Source: Coprothermobacter sp. (GTDB lineage: Bacteria > Caldisericota > Caldisericia > Cryosericales > Cryosericaceae). Taken from it: DNA of 64,000 nt. This document shows, one piece after another, positions 17,616 through 27,537 of the stretch. A program made the translations under genes and the position numbers. Positions within the stretch are counted from its first letter, which is position 1, and each line of letters opens with the position of its first letter. Location of the stretch: positions 1 to 64,000 of the forward strand of contig PNOG01000012.1 of the NCBI GenBank assembly GCA_013824685.1, in the 5' to 3' direction. The notes under the pieces are model-generated. The model was given only the letters and a program-made list of their open reading frames with translations, did no database searches and was not told where the DNA came from.

Positions 17616-19919
17616 CTATTTGAAGTAGGCAATTGTCACCCCATCGCCACCCTCTTCGGGGCTCGAAAAGCTGAAGTGATCAATACTTGGCAGGGTCTTG
17701 AGGAATTCATGGATCTGCTTTCGCAGGATACCCGAACCCTTGCCGTGGCAGATGTAGACGAATGACAGGCCTGACAGGTAAGCGACGTCGATGTACTTGT
17801 CGAGTTTCTCGAGCGCCTCGTCGACACGGCTCCCGTGCAAATCGATCTTCATGGGGACGAACGGCAGCGTCGGTTCACGTGCTCCGCTGTACTGCATGGC
17901 GCGGTTCTGATAGGAGCTGAGCTCGGGTTCGGTCAGTTTGCGCACTTGTGCTTCAGGTACCGTCGTACGCATGGAACCAGACTGGAGAACGAGCTTGCGC
18001 TTGTCCTTCATGACATCGATGACGATGGCCTGTTTGTTGACCGAGGTAATGATGACCAGATCGCCCGGCACGATTTCTTCGACGGGGGTGAACGGGGGTT
18101 TCTCTTGATATGGTTCCGCTTTCTGGACAAGGTCCTCGCGTGTCGCTTCGACCTCCCGCTTGGCATCGTGGGCGGCCTGCGGCTGGTTCTTGAGGCTGTC
18201 CTGAAACTGTCTCATCAGATCGTCCATGCGCCTGCTCACATCGTCGACGATGCGTTGAGCCTCACTGTGGGCTGCTCTGAGCTCCTGCTTCTCGTTTGCT
18301 TCAAGCACAGCGAGTTTTCCCTCGTAGTCGTCCCGCAGCTTCTCGAGTTCCTGCTGGTTCACGCTCAGGCTTTCCTTGGTGTGGCTGATCTCCTGGGAAT
18401 CAGTTACGATACGGCTCATCAACTCGGTGGTTGCCTTGTGCTCGATGCTCAGCTCATCGTGGGCGAGCGCAAGCACGGCTTCGGGGAGTCCCAGTCTCTC
18501 ACAGATGGTGAACGCATGACTCTCGCCCGGGGAGCCAAGGATGAGCTCGTAGGTTGGCCGAAGCGTTTCGACGTCGAATCCGACGGAAGCGTTTCGTACC
18601 TGGTCATAGCGGTACGCGAGGAGCTTCAGGCTGCTGTAGTGCGTCGTGATGACCGTCGTGACTCGTTTCTGGTACAGGAAGTCGACGATGCCGGTTGCGA
18701 TGGCCGAGCCCTCCTCGGGATCGGTGCCGACGCCGAGTTCGTCCAGCAGGACAAGTGAGTATCGGGTTGCCTGCCCGAGGATGCGAACGATGTTCGACAT
18801 ATGCGCCGAGAACGTCGAAAGACTCTGTTCGATACTCTGTTCGTCGCCGATGTCGACAAAAACCTCGTCATACAGGCCAACCGTGGATCCGTCCGAAGCG
18901 GGGATGAATAGGCCCGCTTTGCTGATGAGGACGGTAAGGCCGAGAGTCTTCAGGGCGACGGTCTTGCCTCCCGTGTTCGGACCGGTGATGACCACCATGA
19001 AGTAGTCCTTGCCAATGGAGAAAGAGACTGGGACGCAGTCTGCGACGAATGGGTTGCGGACGTTGCGCAGGGTAGTCTCCAGGTTGGGGCTTATTGACGG
19101 CTTGATGCCGTTCCATGACCTGGCCAGACGTCCCTTGGCCAGACTGAAGTCGAGGTGACCCGCCACGTTCAGCGATTTCTCGATATCTGGGGCGGCTTTT
19201 GCGATGAGGTCTGTCAGGTAGAGAAGGATGCGCGATATCTCCTTCTTCTCATCGGACTGCAGAATCTGCAGCCGGTTGTTGAGGTCAATCACCCGTGTGG
19301 GCTCGACAAACAGGGTCATGCCACTATCGGACTGGTCGTGGACGACTGACTGAATTGCGTCCTTGAACTCTCGCTTCACTGGGATCACGTACCTGTCGTT
19401 CCGCATAGTAACGATGCGGTCTTGAACGGCCCGGCCATAGGTCTCGCTCCCGAGGATGTCCTGGAGCACCTTGTTGATGGTCTTCTGCAGCTCGATTTTT
19501 TCACGACGGATGGCTGCGATGTTGATCGATGCATCATCCAGGACGTCTCCATCCTGATTGACGCATCGCTCTATCTCTTGTGCCAGAGACGAAAACGGCT
19601 TAACGTCCTGGGAAATGCTGAACAGTGCGGGATAGAGGTCCTTGATCGTCACGAACGCCTTTCGCACACGTGACAGCTCGTTCAGGACGACGCAAACCCT
19701 CCACACTTCCTGTCCGGCGAGTTGCAGACGGACTTTGGCCTTGTCCAGTTCCGCTCTCACGTCGAGGAGATTGCTGAGGGTCAGATCGCCGAACCGCTCC
19801 AGATACGAAGACGCTTCATCGGTCTCGGTCTGGGCTGCCCTGATGGCGTCAATGCTGTCGAGCGGAGCGAGTCCGCGTGCTTCTTCGGCACCCAGCGCCG
19901 ACTCGGCCTGTGATGCCAA
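17616..19919 (-). CDS. mutS2: MutS2 family protein (Smr-domain ATPase/endonuclease)
   Basis: The listed TTG start gives 767 residues, but homology to MutS2 N-termini continues upstream without a stop. The conserved block REYTYGKVGFDRIQENLASQ is only reached with an ATT (19970) or ATA (19988) start, and the ATA overlaps the pheT stop as ATAG. Features in the 767-residue numbering are the Walker A GPNTGGKT (313-320), DIGDEQSIEQSLSTFSAH, LLDELGVGTDPEEGSA, a long coiled coil, and a C-terminal Smr domain (KIDLHGSRVDEALEKL, HGKGSGILR). MutS2 acts on branched DNA or collided ribosomes. It is third in the pheS-pheT-mutS2 run. Confidence 0.9.
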   Translation of the reverse strand: MASQAESALGAEEARGLAPLDSIDAIRAAQTETDEASSYLERFGDLTLSNLLDVRAELDKAKVRLQLAGQEVWRVCVVLNELSRVRKAFVTIKDLYPALFSISQDVKPFSSLAQEIERCVNQDGDVLDDASINIAAIRREKIELQKTINKVLQDILGSETYGRAVQDRIVTMRNDRYVIPVKREFKDAIQSVVHDQSDSGMTLFVEPTRVIDLNNRLQILQSDEKKEISRILLYLTDLIAKAAPDIEKSLNVAGHLDFSLAKGRLARSWNGIKPSISPNLETTLRNVRNPFVADCVPVSFSIGKDYFMVVITGPNTGGKTVALKTLGLTVLISKAGLFIPASDGSTVGLYDEVFVDIGDEQSIEQSLSTFSAHMSNIVRILGQATRYSLVLLDELGVGTDPEEGSAIATGIVDFLYQKRVTTVITTHYSSLKLLAYRYDQVRNASVGFDVETLRPTYELILGSPGESHAFTICERLGLPEAVLALAHDELSIEHKATTELMSRIVTDSQEISHTKESLSVNQQELEKLRDDYEGKLAVLEANEKQELRAAHSEAQRIVDDVSRRMDDLMRQFQDSLKNQPQAAHDAKREVEATREDLVQKAEPYQEKPPFTPVEEIVPGDLVIITSVNKQAIVIDVMKDKRKLVLQSGSMRTTVPEAQVRKLTEPELSSYQNRAMQYSGAREPTLPFVPMKIDLHGSRVDEALEKLDKYIDVAYLSGLSFVYICHGKGSGILRKQIHEFLKTLPSIDHFSFSSPEEGGDGVTIAYFK

Positions 19920-19984
19920 GTTCTCCTGGATACGGTCGAAGCCGACCTTGCCGTACGTGTATTCGCGAATCGCCTGCTGAGCCT

Positions 19985-22414
19985 CTATACCCGGGTTCTT
20001 CGTAGTATGCCCCCTACATGAGTTGCGAGGGCGGCCTCGACGGAGTCGACAAGGACATCGACCTCCTCGCCGAACAGTGTTCGGTCGGATGAGGCAAACT
20101 CCATCGAGAAGCCCACGCTCTTCTTGCCTGCTGGTAGACTGCCCCCCTGGAAATTGTCGAACACGACAATTGCCTTGAGCAGGGGGCCACCATGTTCAGC
20201 AACGATTGCCTGCAATTGGCCGGCCGTCATGCTACTGTCCACGAGGACGGCAATGTCACGCCGGATCGACGGGAACCTGGAAAACTCCTTGAAACTGATG
20301 GGTTGGATGCTCTTCAGCAGGGCATCGACGGAAAACTCGGCGTAGAATGTGTCCCGTTCCAGACCCAGCAGGGCACCGACGTCGTGCCTGAGAATGCCGA
20401 GTGTGCCCAGTGGCGTGGTTTCGGACGAAACCAGGATGCTTGCACCATTCTCCAAGAGAGGACTATCCGATGACACAACGTTAAAGGGCACATGCAGATC
20501 GCGAAGAACTGACTCGATGATGCCTTTCAGCACAAAGATGCTTGCGGGGGCGGTGGGCGTCGTCCAGTTCGCGTCTTGCCACTTGCCTGCAAGAAGAAGG
20601 CCAAGCTTCGTCTCCTCGTCGAACGACTGGCCATGAACGCTGAACGTCTTGCCAATCTCGAACGAGGCGAAGCCCTCGCGGCCTCGCGACAGGTTCCGCA
20701 CCGCGGCTCCTGCAAGACCAACAGCCATGGTGGGACGCAGGGCATCCCAGTCGACGGTGAGCGGGTTGAGCAGGAGTGGTGCCGGAGGCAGGCCCATCGC
20801 GGTTACCGAGCTCTCCCGCACGAAACTGACAGTGCGTGATTCGACGAGCCCAATCCCGACGAGCATCTGACGCAGTCGCTTGCAAAGGGCCTTGAGCGGA
20901 GACTCCGAGCCGCGGCGCAGGACAAGGTTCGGCGCGTGTGAGGGGAACTCGTCATAACCCTCCATTCTGACGATCTCTTCGACATATTCCGGCCATGATG
21001 TGAGGTCTCCACGGAACGACGGCGGTGTCACCGACAGCGTCGTTCCCGTGACCCTCGACGCGATTCCTTCATAGCCGAAGAGTCTTCGCATGTCTGTTGC
21101 GTCAAGGTCGGAACCCAGGTATCCGTTCACCCGATCTACATCGAGACTCAGCGGGAGCATTGCAGGAACTGGGATACCAGCAGAAGCAACACGTGAGACG
21201 TAGGAACCGAGACACTGCTCGCGAACAAGTGCCGACAGAACGGAAGGGACGGCCCTGACAGTGAGCCCCGGATCGGTGCCACGCTCATAGAGATAGGCTG
21301 CGTCTGTCTTGATGCCGAGGTGCCTGCTCGCGCGTGCGACTGCTCTCGGATCGAAGTGTGCAATCTCGAAGACGATGCGTGTCGTCGCAGCCGTGACGCT
21401 GGATGCCAGTCCGCCCATGACGCCGGCGACGGCCACTGGACCTGCAGCATCTGCGATGACGAGCGTTCCCGATTCGAGAGAGCGCAACATGCCGTCCAGT
21501 GTGACAATGGTCTCGCCGGGCAGAGACGTTCGTACGATGATACGATGCTCCTGAAGGCGGTCGTAGTCGAACGCATGAGTCGGCTGTCCGTACTGTTTCA
21601 GACAGAGATTGGTCATGTCGACGATCCTGCTGACAGGGCGAACGCACAACTGGTAGAGCTGAGTGCGGAAAGCGTGACTCGATGGTCCAGAGGCAACGTC
21701 CTGCACCAGGACACCGATGTAGGAACTGCACAGGGACTGGTCTTCGATGGTCACAGCCAGGTCTCCGTCGTTCCGGGCGCGTGGAAGGGAAGAGGGCAGC
21801 GGCAGCTTGATGTCACCCATGTCGAACGGCTGATCCGCATCTCTTGCCTTGAGTACTTCGATCCACCGGGCCAGTCCGAGAACCGACAGGGCGTCGCCTC
21901 GGTCAGGCGTGACGCTTACCTCGAAGGCAGTGTCTCCTACGGGCCATGCTTCCTCGAAGGGGCTCCCGACAATCGCTCCTGACCCCAGATGCAGAATGCC
22001 TTCCTTCTCTTCAGAGGACAGGAGGTCACCGTCGAGCCCCAGTTCCTTCCAGGAGCAGAGCATGCCAAACGATTCTACGGTGCCGAACATGCGCGTCGCG
22101 ATGTCCGTGCCGTCGGCAGTCTTTCCACCTGGAATCGCCACTGGGATAATGTCGCCCTCACGTATGTTGGTGGCGGCCGTGCATACACTGGTCGTGCCGC
22201 GCGGACCGAGGTCGAGGTCGATGAGCTGAAGCCTGTGGTGTGTCGGGTGGAGTGCAGTACGCATGACCCGTGCAACGAAGACGTCCTTGAACGTGACATC
22301 GGTTCTCTCGGTCGATTCGATTTCGATGCCGACGTCGCCCAGTTTTGTGACCAGTTCCTCGGGACTGTAGTCAAAATCGATCGCAGCGTGCAGCGCAGAA
22401 AGCTTGACTCTCAT
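19985..22414 (-). CDS. pheT: Phenylalanine--tRNA ligase beta subunit
   Basis: This 809-residue beta chain of the alpha2-beta2 enzyme has an N-terminal tRNA-binding OB-fold (KDVFVARVMRTALHPTHHRLQLIDLDLG), the B3/B4 editing domain, B5, a catalytic-like core and the C-terminal anticodon-binding ferredoxin-like domain (FKEFSRFPSIRRDIAVLVD). Length matches the family. It follows pheS by 9 bases, and its stop region overlaps the probable true start of mutS2. The typical 'HPNADKL' motif is HPTHHRL here, a minor variation. Confidence 0.96.
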   Translation of the reverse strand: MRVKLSALHAAIDFDYSPEELVTKLGDVGIEIESTERTDVTFKDVFVARVMRTALHPTHHRLQLIDLDLGPRGTTSVCTAATNIREGDIIPVAIPGGKTADGTDIATRMFGTVESFGMLCSWKELGLDGDLLSSEEKEGILHLGSGAIVGSPFEEAWPVGDTAFEVSVTPDRGDALSVLGLARWIEVLKARDADQPFDMGDIKLPLPSSLPRARNDGDLAVTIEDQSLCSSYIGVLVQDVASGPSSHAFRTQLYQLCVRPVSRIVDMTNLCLKQYGQPTHAFDYDRLQEHRIIVRTSLPGETIVTLDGMLRSLESGTLVIADAAGPVAVAGVMGGLASSVTAATTRIVFEIAHFDPRAVARASRHLGIKTDAAYLYERGTDPGLTVRAVPSVLSALVREQCLGSYVSRVASAGIPVPAMLPLSLDVDRVNGYLGSDLDATDMRRLFGYEGIASRVTGTTLSVTPPSFRGDLTSWPEYVEEIVRMEGYDEFPSHAPNLVLRRGSESPLKALCKRLRQMLVGIGLVESRTVSFVRESSVTAMGLPPAPLLLNPLTVDWDALRPTMAVGLAGAAVRNLSRGREGFASFEIGKTFSVHGQSFDEETKLGLLLAGKWQDANWTTPTAPASIFVLKGIIESVLRDLHVPFNVVSSDSPLLENGASILVSSETTPLGTLGILRHDVGALLGLERDTFYAEFSVDALLKSIQPISFKEFSRFPSIRRDIAVLVDSSMTAGQLQAIVAEHGGPLLKAIVVFDNFQGGSLPAGKKSVGFSMEFASSDRTLFGEEVDVLVDSVEAALATHVGGILRRTRV

Positions 22415-22423
22415 CCAGTCACC

Positions 22424-23428
22424 TCAGAACTGACCCAGGAAATCCAGGTCGTTGTCGTAGAACATGCGAATGTCACGAATGCCGTACTTGATCATTGCTA
22501 TCCGCTCGATGCCCCACCCAAACGCAAATCCCTGGTAGATGCTGGTATCGTATCCAACCTCCCGCAACACGTTCTGGTGGACCATGCCTGAGCCGCCCAT
22601 CTCGATCCATCCGGAGCCCTTGCAGGTCGGGCAGCCCTTGCCGCCACAGATGGGACAGGAGATTGCGGTCTCAGCGCCTGGTTCGACAAATGGGAAGAAT
22701 GAGGGAAGGAGCTTGACGTTGGTGGAGGAGCCGAAGACTCCTCTCACGAATTCCTGGAGTACTCCCTTCAAATCGGCGAACGTAATGCCCTTGTCGATGA
22801 CCAGGCCCTCGACCTGCGTGAACACGGGGGTGTGGCTTGCATCCACCGCGTCGCGGCGATAACATCTGCCGGTGGCAATCATTCGTATGGGCGGTTTTTC
22901 GCGTTTCATCGTCCGGACCTGAATGGGCGATGTATGCGTACGCAGAAGCATGCCGGGCGCCAGGTAGAACGTGTCCTGCATGTCGCGCGCGGGGTGGTCT
23001 GCGGGGATGTTGAGTGCCTCGAAATTGTAGTATTCCTGCTCGATTTCCGGACCCTCTTCTATGTCGAATCCCATGGAAAGGAAGACGGATTCGACCTCTT
23101 CCTCCACTTGCGTGAGGATATGCTTCTTGCCGGCAGGCATGAGCTGCCCCGGCAGAGAGAAGTCGATGTCGTACCTGCGCGTCACGGAAGACAGATCGGA
23201 CAGTCTCTGCTCAAAGGCTTGCACCGCCCATTGCTTGAGTGCGTTGACTTGCTCGCCGAACTGTCTGCGCTGGTCCTCGGCCAGACCCGAGATATCTTTG
23301 AGCAACGCCGTGACCGTGCCCTTCTTTCCCAGGTACTCAATCTGTGCATTTCGAACGTCCTGAGCATCGCAAGCGGCAGTCAGCCGCTTCTCCAGGGCCG
23401 TACGGACTTCGTCTAGCGTGCTTGGCAT
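22424..23428 (-). CDS. pheS: Phenylalanine--tRNA ligase alpha subunit
   Basis: This 334-residue catalytic subunit starts at the ATG 23428, behind AACGAGGAGCAGCAC. The N-terminal coiled coil runs to about residue 90. Class II motif 2 appears as RMIATGRCYRRDAVDASHTPVFTQVEGLVID and motif 3 as GFAFGWGIERIAMIKYG. A four-cysteine knuckle (CPICGGKGCPTCKGSGW) sits before motif 3, a variant seen in several bacterial lineages and probably binding zinc. It is first gene of the minus-strand operon. No T-box leader is visible. Confidence 0.96.
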   Translation of the reverse strand: MPSTLDEVRTALEKRLTAACDAQDVRNAQIEYLGKKGTVTALLKDISGLAEDQRRQFGEQVNALKQWAVQAFEQRLSDLSSVTRRYDIDFSLPGQLMPAGKKHILTQVEEEVESVFLSMGFDIEEGPEIEQEYYNFEALNIPADHPARDMQDTFYLAPGMLLRTHTSPIQVRTMKREKPPIRMIATGRCYRRDAVDASHTPVFTQVEGLVIDKGITFADLKGVLQEFVRGVFGSSTNVKLLPSFFPFVEPGAETAISCPICGGKGCPTCKGSGWIEMGGSGMVHQNVLREVGYDTSIYQGFAFGWGIERIAMIKYGIRDIRMFYDNDLDFLGQF

Positions 23429-23472
23429 GTGCTGCTCCTCGTTCAGTGTCAATCCGGCGATTATCATATGAA

Positions 23473-23500
23473 TTGTACGTTGATTCGCCTTGGTTACAAG
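23473..23500 (-). promoter_or_regulatory. Promoter of the pheS operon
   Basis: Read on the minus strand: TTGTAA (23500-23495), 16 bases, TACAAT (23478-23473), about 45 bases before the pheS ATG. Confidence 0.6.
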
Positions 23501-23655
23501 CGTGCGTGCAGTTCACACGAGTCGCTTGGAGACAAGCGTAGGGGTGTTGCGTCAGACGAAGAAGGGCTGGCTGGCGCCGATACGGCTCTCATGTGATTGC
23601 TGCTATACTGGCTCTTGGTAAAGGTCCGCGCATATTGCTGCAACGAGGAGATGTC

Positions 23656-24876
23656 ATGGCCACAAAACCAAGGGCAGGCAAACACATCGGCAAGAATCAG
23701 ACCAGTATCAAGGCGGAGAATACCTCCAGTATCCTCCGGACCGTTCACGGGACAAACGACATTTCGCGGGCGGATCTGGTCCGACTTACGGGGCTGACCG
23801 CTCCGACGGTCTCGCGTATCGTTTCCTTTCTTGTCGAGCAGAGCGTCGTCACCGAATCGCCGGGAGTGAGCGTGGGCGTAGGGCGCAAACCCGTCGTGCT
23901 GCATTTCAACGGGAGGTCGCGGTACATTGTGGCCATCGATTTCTCGTGGGCGCATGTCCGTACTGCACTCATGGACTTGGGTGGTGGCATTCTCGACCAT
24001 ACCGAGCGGACCATCGATCCCAAGGGCTCGATCAAGACGGAGTTCGAGAGAGTGCTGGAGACCGTTCAGGAACTGCTGAACCGTCACCGGGGCGTCAAGG
24101 TTATCGGGGTGGGCTTCTCCGCGCCAGGCCTCATCAACTCTGAGGCGGGCGTCGTCATCAGTGTTCCGAACTTTCCGTCAATCCGCAACCTCCAGGTCCG
24201 GCAGCTGCTGCAGACGCGTTTCGGTTTTCCAACGTTCGTTATCAATGATGCAAACGCTGAAGCCGTTGCCGAGAAGTTCTTCGGCCAAGGTCGTGATACC
24301 TCTGATTTTGTGCTGGTACATCTTGGGTATGGTATCGGCGCCGGCATCATTGCCGGGGGGCGCTTGTACACGGGCAACTTCGGAGTCTCGGGCGAAATTG
24401 GCCATACGTCGGTCGACCGCCGTCATGGAAAGTGGTGCGACTGTGGAAACCGTGGATGTGTTGAATTGTATGCGGGACTGCGCGGCATTCTCGAAGACGC
24501 TTCCACTCAGATCGGTCGGCAGCTGTCGTTTGCGGAGCTTCAGCAGCTGGGCACCGAGGGAGACGCCAAGGTGCTCGGAGTTCTGAAAGAGAAGGGAGAG
24601 CTCATCGGATACGCCATCGTCAATCTGGTGAATCTTCTTGCTCCTCAGCGTATCGTCGTCACGGGTCAGGTAGCGGCCCTGGGAGCCCCGATTCTGGAGC
24701 CCATGAAACGCATCATCACCGAGCGTTGCTATTACCACGTCGCCGATCAGGTGTCTATCACATTGTCCTCCCTGTCCGAAAACAGCACTCTTCTTGGGGC
24801 CATGACGGTCGTGCTGGACGACTTCCTCGAGAACCCGTATGATTTCCTGACCGTTCGAGAGGAACGCCGTCACTGA
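23656..24876 (+). CDS. ROK-family transcriptional regulator (NagC/XylR type)
   Basis: This 406-residue protein has an N-terminal winged helix (residues 25-65, ISRADLVRLTGLTAPTVSRIVSFLVEQ) and a ROK sugar-binding/kinase-like domain. The glycine-rich strand is YIVAIDFSWAHVRTALMD rather than DxGGT, so kinase activity is unlikely. The zinc motif appears as HTSVDRRHGKWCDCGNRGCVELYAG. The ATG at 23656 follows CGAGGAGATGT. A TATACT box lies about 50 bases upstream. It probably represses sugar genes nearby (ROK kinase, pgi, ABC transporter) and responds to a sugar or sugar phosphate. Confidence 0.88.
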   Translation: MATKPRAGKHIGKNQTSIKAENTSSILRTVHGTNDISRADLVRLTGLTAPTVSRIVSFLVEQSVVTESPGVSVGVGRKPVVLHFNGRSRYIVAIDFSWAHVRTALMDLGGGILDHTERTIDPKGSIKTEFERVLETVQELLNRHRGVKVIGVGFSAPGLINSEAGVVISVPNFPSIRNLQVRQLLQTRFGFPTFVINDANAEAVAEKFFGQGRDTSDFVLVHLGYGIGAGIIAGGRLYTGNFGVSGEIGHTSVDRRHGKWCDCGNRGCVELYAGLRGILEDASTQIGRQLSFAELQQLGTEGDAKVLGVLKEKGELIGYAIVNLVNLLAPQRIVVTGQVAALGAPILEPMKRIITERCYYHVADQVSITLSSLSENSTLLGAMTVVLDDFLENPYDFLTVREERRH

Positions 24877-24893
24877 GGAGCCTGTTCGACAGC

Positions 24894-24921
24894 TTGACAG
24901 CTCCTGCTGCAATCGTACAAT
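24894..24921 (+). promoter_or_regulatory. Promoter of the ROK kinase gene
   Basis: TTGACA (24894-24899), 16 bases, TACAAT (24916-24921), about 48 bases before the ATG at 24970. Confidence 0.7.
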
Positions 24922-24969
24922 ATCATGAATAGTAACGTTGCGTACAAAATTGATTGAGAGGTTGGCAAT

Positions 24970-25950
24970 ATGAAAACATCAAAAGTGGCGGCGCGCACTG
25001 TGGCCGGGGTGGACATAGGTGGGACGAAGGTCACGTTCATCCTCTGGTCGGGGGCTGCCATCGCATACAGGGTGGAACGGCCGTATGCTGCCCGGTCAAG
25101 CCGTGAGTTTTCAGAGCTTATTCTGAAAGGAATGGGCGATCTCCGCCTCCGGGCGACAGATGCAGGAACTGCCATCATGGGTACTGGTATCGGGTGTGCC
25201 GGCATGGTCGACCAGAAGCGTGGCGTGCTGCTGTTCCCTCCCAATATGCCCGGCGTACGAGATGTGGCAATTGTGGATATCGTCAGTGGGGCCACAGGTG
25301 CCCCAGCGTACCTGGAAAACGATGCCAATTGCGCGCTCTTCGCCGAGTGGGTCAGCGGGGTCGCCGTCGGCCGCCGGAACGTCGTCATGTTTTCTGTCGG
25401 AACCGGTGTTGGAGGAGCGCTCATCGTGGACGGGCATCTGTATGTTGGGCGCCACGGTTTTGCAGGCGAGATAGGACACCTTCCCATGGTCGACCGGGGC
25501 CTGCTGTGTGGCTGCGGCCGGCATGGTTGTCTGGAGACCATCGCTTCCGGGACCGGCATCGAGCGGTATGTCAGAAGTGCGCTGGCTCGAGGGTCGAAGA
25601 GCCTCATGACGATGGAAGATACAAACTCGGCCCGGACAATCGCCGACTTTGCTCACAATGGAGATCTCCTGGCGCAGCAGGCCTTCAAGCGAGCGGCCCG
25701 CTACCTCGGCCGAGCGGCAGCGGCACTGATCAACACACTTGACCCCGACATGGTCGTGCTCGGTGGCGGAGTTGCCGAATCAGGGCTGCTGATGGACGAA
25801 ATGAAGAGCGCTGCTCAGCGGGGTTCTCTACCGCTCCTGTTTGAGGGTATCGAGTTTGCGATGGCACACTACAGGAACGCCGCCGCTGCCGTTGGAGCCG
25901 CTCTGCTCGCGGATCAGCTTCTCAAAGGACAGACTGTCTACTCGATGTGA
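24970..25950 (+). CDS. ROK-family sugar kinase (glucokinase-like)
   Basis: This 326-residue ROK protein has no HTH. The phosphate-binding start is intact (VAGVDIGGTKVTFILW), as are the catalytic ENDANCALFAEW segment with the base Asp, GTGVGGALIVDG, and the zinc site GHLPMVDRGLLCGCGRHGCLETIASGTGI. It should phosphorylate a hexose such as glucose, mannose or an N-acetyl sugar. Neighbouring pgi makes glucose the natural guess, without proof. It is transcribed from its own promoter after the ROK regulator and converges on pgi. Confidence 0.87.
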   Translation: MKTSKVAARTVAGVDIGGTKVTFILWSGAAIAYRVERPYAARSSREFSELILKGMGDLRLRATDAGTAIMGTGIGCAGMVDQKRGVLLFPPNMPGVRDVAIVDIVSGATGAPAYLENDANCALFAEWVSGVAVGRRNVVMFSVGTGVGGALIVDGHLYVGRHGFAGEIGHLPMVDRGLLCGCGRHGCLETIASGTGIERYVRSALARGSKSLMTMEDTNSARTIADFAHNGDLLAQQAFKRAARYLGRAAAALINTLDPDMVVLGGGVAESGLLMDEMKSAAQRGSLPLLFEGIEFAMAHYRNAAAAVGAALLADQLLKGQTVYSM

Positions 25951-26018
25951 GCTCGTCTGGCGCTGATGGAGGCGTCCCTCCACGACCGTTTCTGCGGGGG
26001 AGTCCTGCTCGATCCTGG

Positions 26019-27368
26019 TCAGTTGTGCCCGGCAAGACGCAAACGGATGTCCGCGGCTTCGAGCTCTGTGCCCGGCTTGGCCAGGAGGGCGAACATGTTG
26101 CGTTTGTACGCTTCTACGCCAGGCTGGTCGAAGGGGTTGATGCCAAGCATGTAGCCTCCTACTGCACAGGCGACCTCGAAGAAGTACACAGCGGCGCCGA
26201 AGCTGCGTTCTGAGACATCGGGCATGGTCAGCTGAAGCACGGGAACGCCGCCATCGTGGTGAGCAAGAAGTGTGCCGGTCCTGGCATCGTGATTCATGGC
26301 AGACAGGCCCCGGCCGTTGAGATAAGCGAGCCCGTCTGGCGAGTCCGGATCGCAGAGGAACGTAACGTCGGCTGGGGCGGGTACATCGACGACCGTCTCG
26401 AAGAGGGAGCGAGTTCCTTCCTGGACAAACTGTCCAAGCGAGTGAAGATCGGTTGTGAATTCCGCCGACGCCGGGAAGATCCCTTTGCCGTCCTTGCCCT
26501 CACTCTCGCCGAACAGTTGTTTCCACCATTCGCCGACGAAGTGGAGGCAGGGCTCGAACGTTGCCAGCAGTTCGATACTCCTTCCCCTCGTGTTCAGAAG
26601 GCGTCGGGCAACAGCGTAGTGAAGAGCGTCGTTGGTCGCTGCCGGTGAACCGAGGCTGGCAGTGCGCTGTTCTGCCGCGCCCTGCAACATCGAGCGAATA
26701 TCGAGGCCGGCGATCGCGAACGGAAGGAGACCGACCGGAGTGAGTACCGAATAGCGTCCCCCGACATCGCGAGGCAGGTCGAATGTGACCAAGCCCTCGT
26801 CCCCCGCAAGGCTGCGCAGGGCTCCATGCTCCGAGTCCGTTACGGCCACGATGCGCGTGCGGGCCTCTGCTGTGCCGAACCGTCGAGCCAGTTCTGTTTT
26901 CAGGACGTGGAAAGCAACCGCAGTCTCAAGCGTCGTGCCGGATTTCGAAATGACGACGACGGAGAAGCGGCGGCCCGCAAGGTTGTCCAGCAGCTTACGG
27001 AATTGCCATGAACTGAGGCTGTTGCCGGCGAAGAAGATGTCGGGCAGCCTGTCGGTCGCCGAGCGGGACGGCATGCCGGCAAGGAATTCCAGGCCCGCTC
27101 GAGCCCCCAGATAGGAGCCTCCGATACCACAGACAACGACAGTATCAGATTGTTCGCGAAGCCCGGCGGCGACATGCTCGATCCTGGCCACGACACTGTC
27201 AGGAGCGTCGACGGGCAGGTCGAGCCATCCGGTATACTCGGATCCGGCACCCTTCCTGTCGACGAGGAGCTGAAGCTGCAGTGCCGCCTCTCTCATTCCT
27301 CCGTCGATTGCCTCGGCATCGATGTGATCAAGAGCCCATGTGTCATCCAGTCGTATCAGTCCGCTCAT
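26019..27368 (-). CDS. pgi: Glucose-6-phosphate isomerase
   Basis: This 449-residue isomerase is the short bacterial size seen in Bacillus rather than the ~550-residue E. coli type. SIS domain motifs are present: CGIGGSYLGARAGLEFL (family signature 1 area), VVISKSGTTLETAVAFHVLK and GRYSVLTPVGLLPFAIAGLD. The C-terminal signature region reads GVEAYKRNMFALLAKPG. The start at 27368 follows GGAGGTGTCAGA. It interconverts glucose-6-phosphate and fructose-6-phosphate. It lies downstream of the ABC permeases, co-directional, with a 169-base gap. Confidence 0.94.
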   Translation of the reverse strand: MSGLIRLDDTWALDHIDAEAIDGGMREAALQLQLLVDRKGAGSEYTGWLDLPVDAPDSVVARIEHVAAGLREQSDTVVVCGIGGSYLGARAGLEFLAGMPSRSATDRLPDIFFAGNSLSSWQFRKLLDNLAGRRFSVVVISKSGTTLETAVAFHVLKTELARRFGTAEARTRIVAVTDSEHGALRSLAGDEGLVTFDLPRDVGGRYSVLTPVGLLPFAIAGLDIRSMLQGAAEQRTASLGSPAATNDALHYAVARRLLNTRGRSIELLATFEPCLHFVGEWWKQLFGESEGKDGKGIFPASAEFTTDLHSLGQFVQEGTRSLFETVVDVPAPADVTFLCDPDSPDGLAYLNGRGLSAMNHDARTGTLLAHHDGGVPVLQLTMPDVSERSFGAAVYFFEVACAVGGYMLGINPFDQPGVEAYKRNMFALLAKPGTELEAADIRLRLAGHN

Positions 27369-27537
27369 TCTGACACCTCCATCCATCTCAAGCATTGTAG
27401 GAGTCTGCAACGGTGGTGCAACAACGTGGGGCTCACGGTTTCTGTCGTTTGGTCTCAGCGCTTGTCGTCTTCGATAGCACGATGGCTGCCGGTGATTGCC
27501 GACAGCCATCTTCAAGAGCCTGGTTGGAGGGAGTGTG

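Noticed and set aside
23468-23592. T-box or phenylalanine attenuator before pheS
   Set aside because: The leader is under 50 bases after the promoter, with no T-box core sequence or terminator-antiterminator pair.
27480-27515. Hairpin GATGGCTG...CAGCCATC between the permease genes and pgi
   Set aside because: No T-run on either strand, so not called as a terminator; could be chance or an mRNA stability element.
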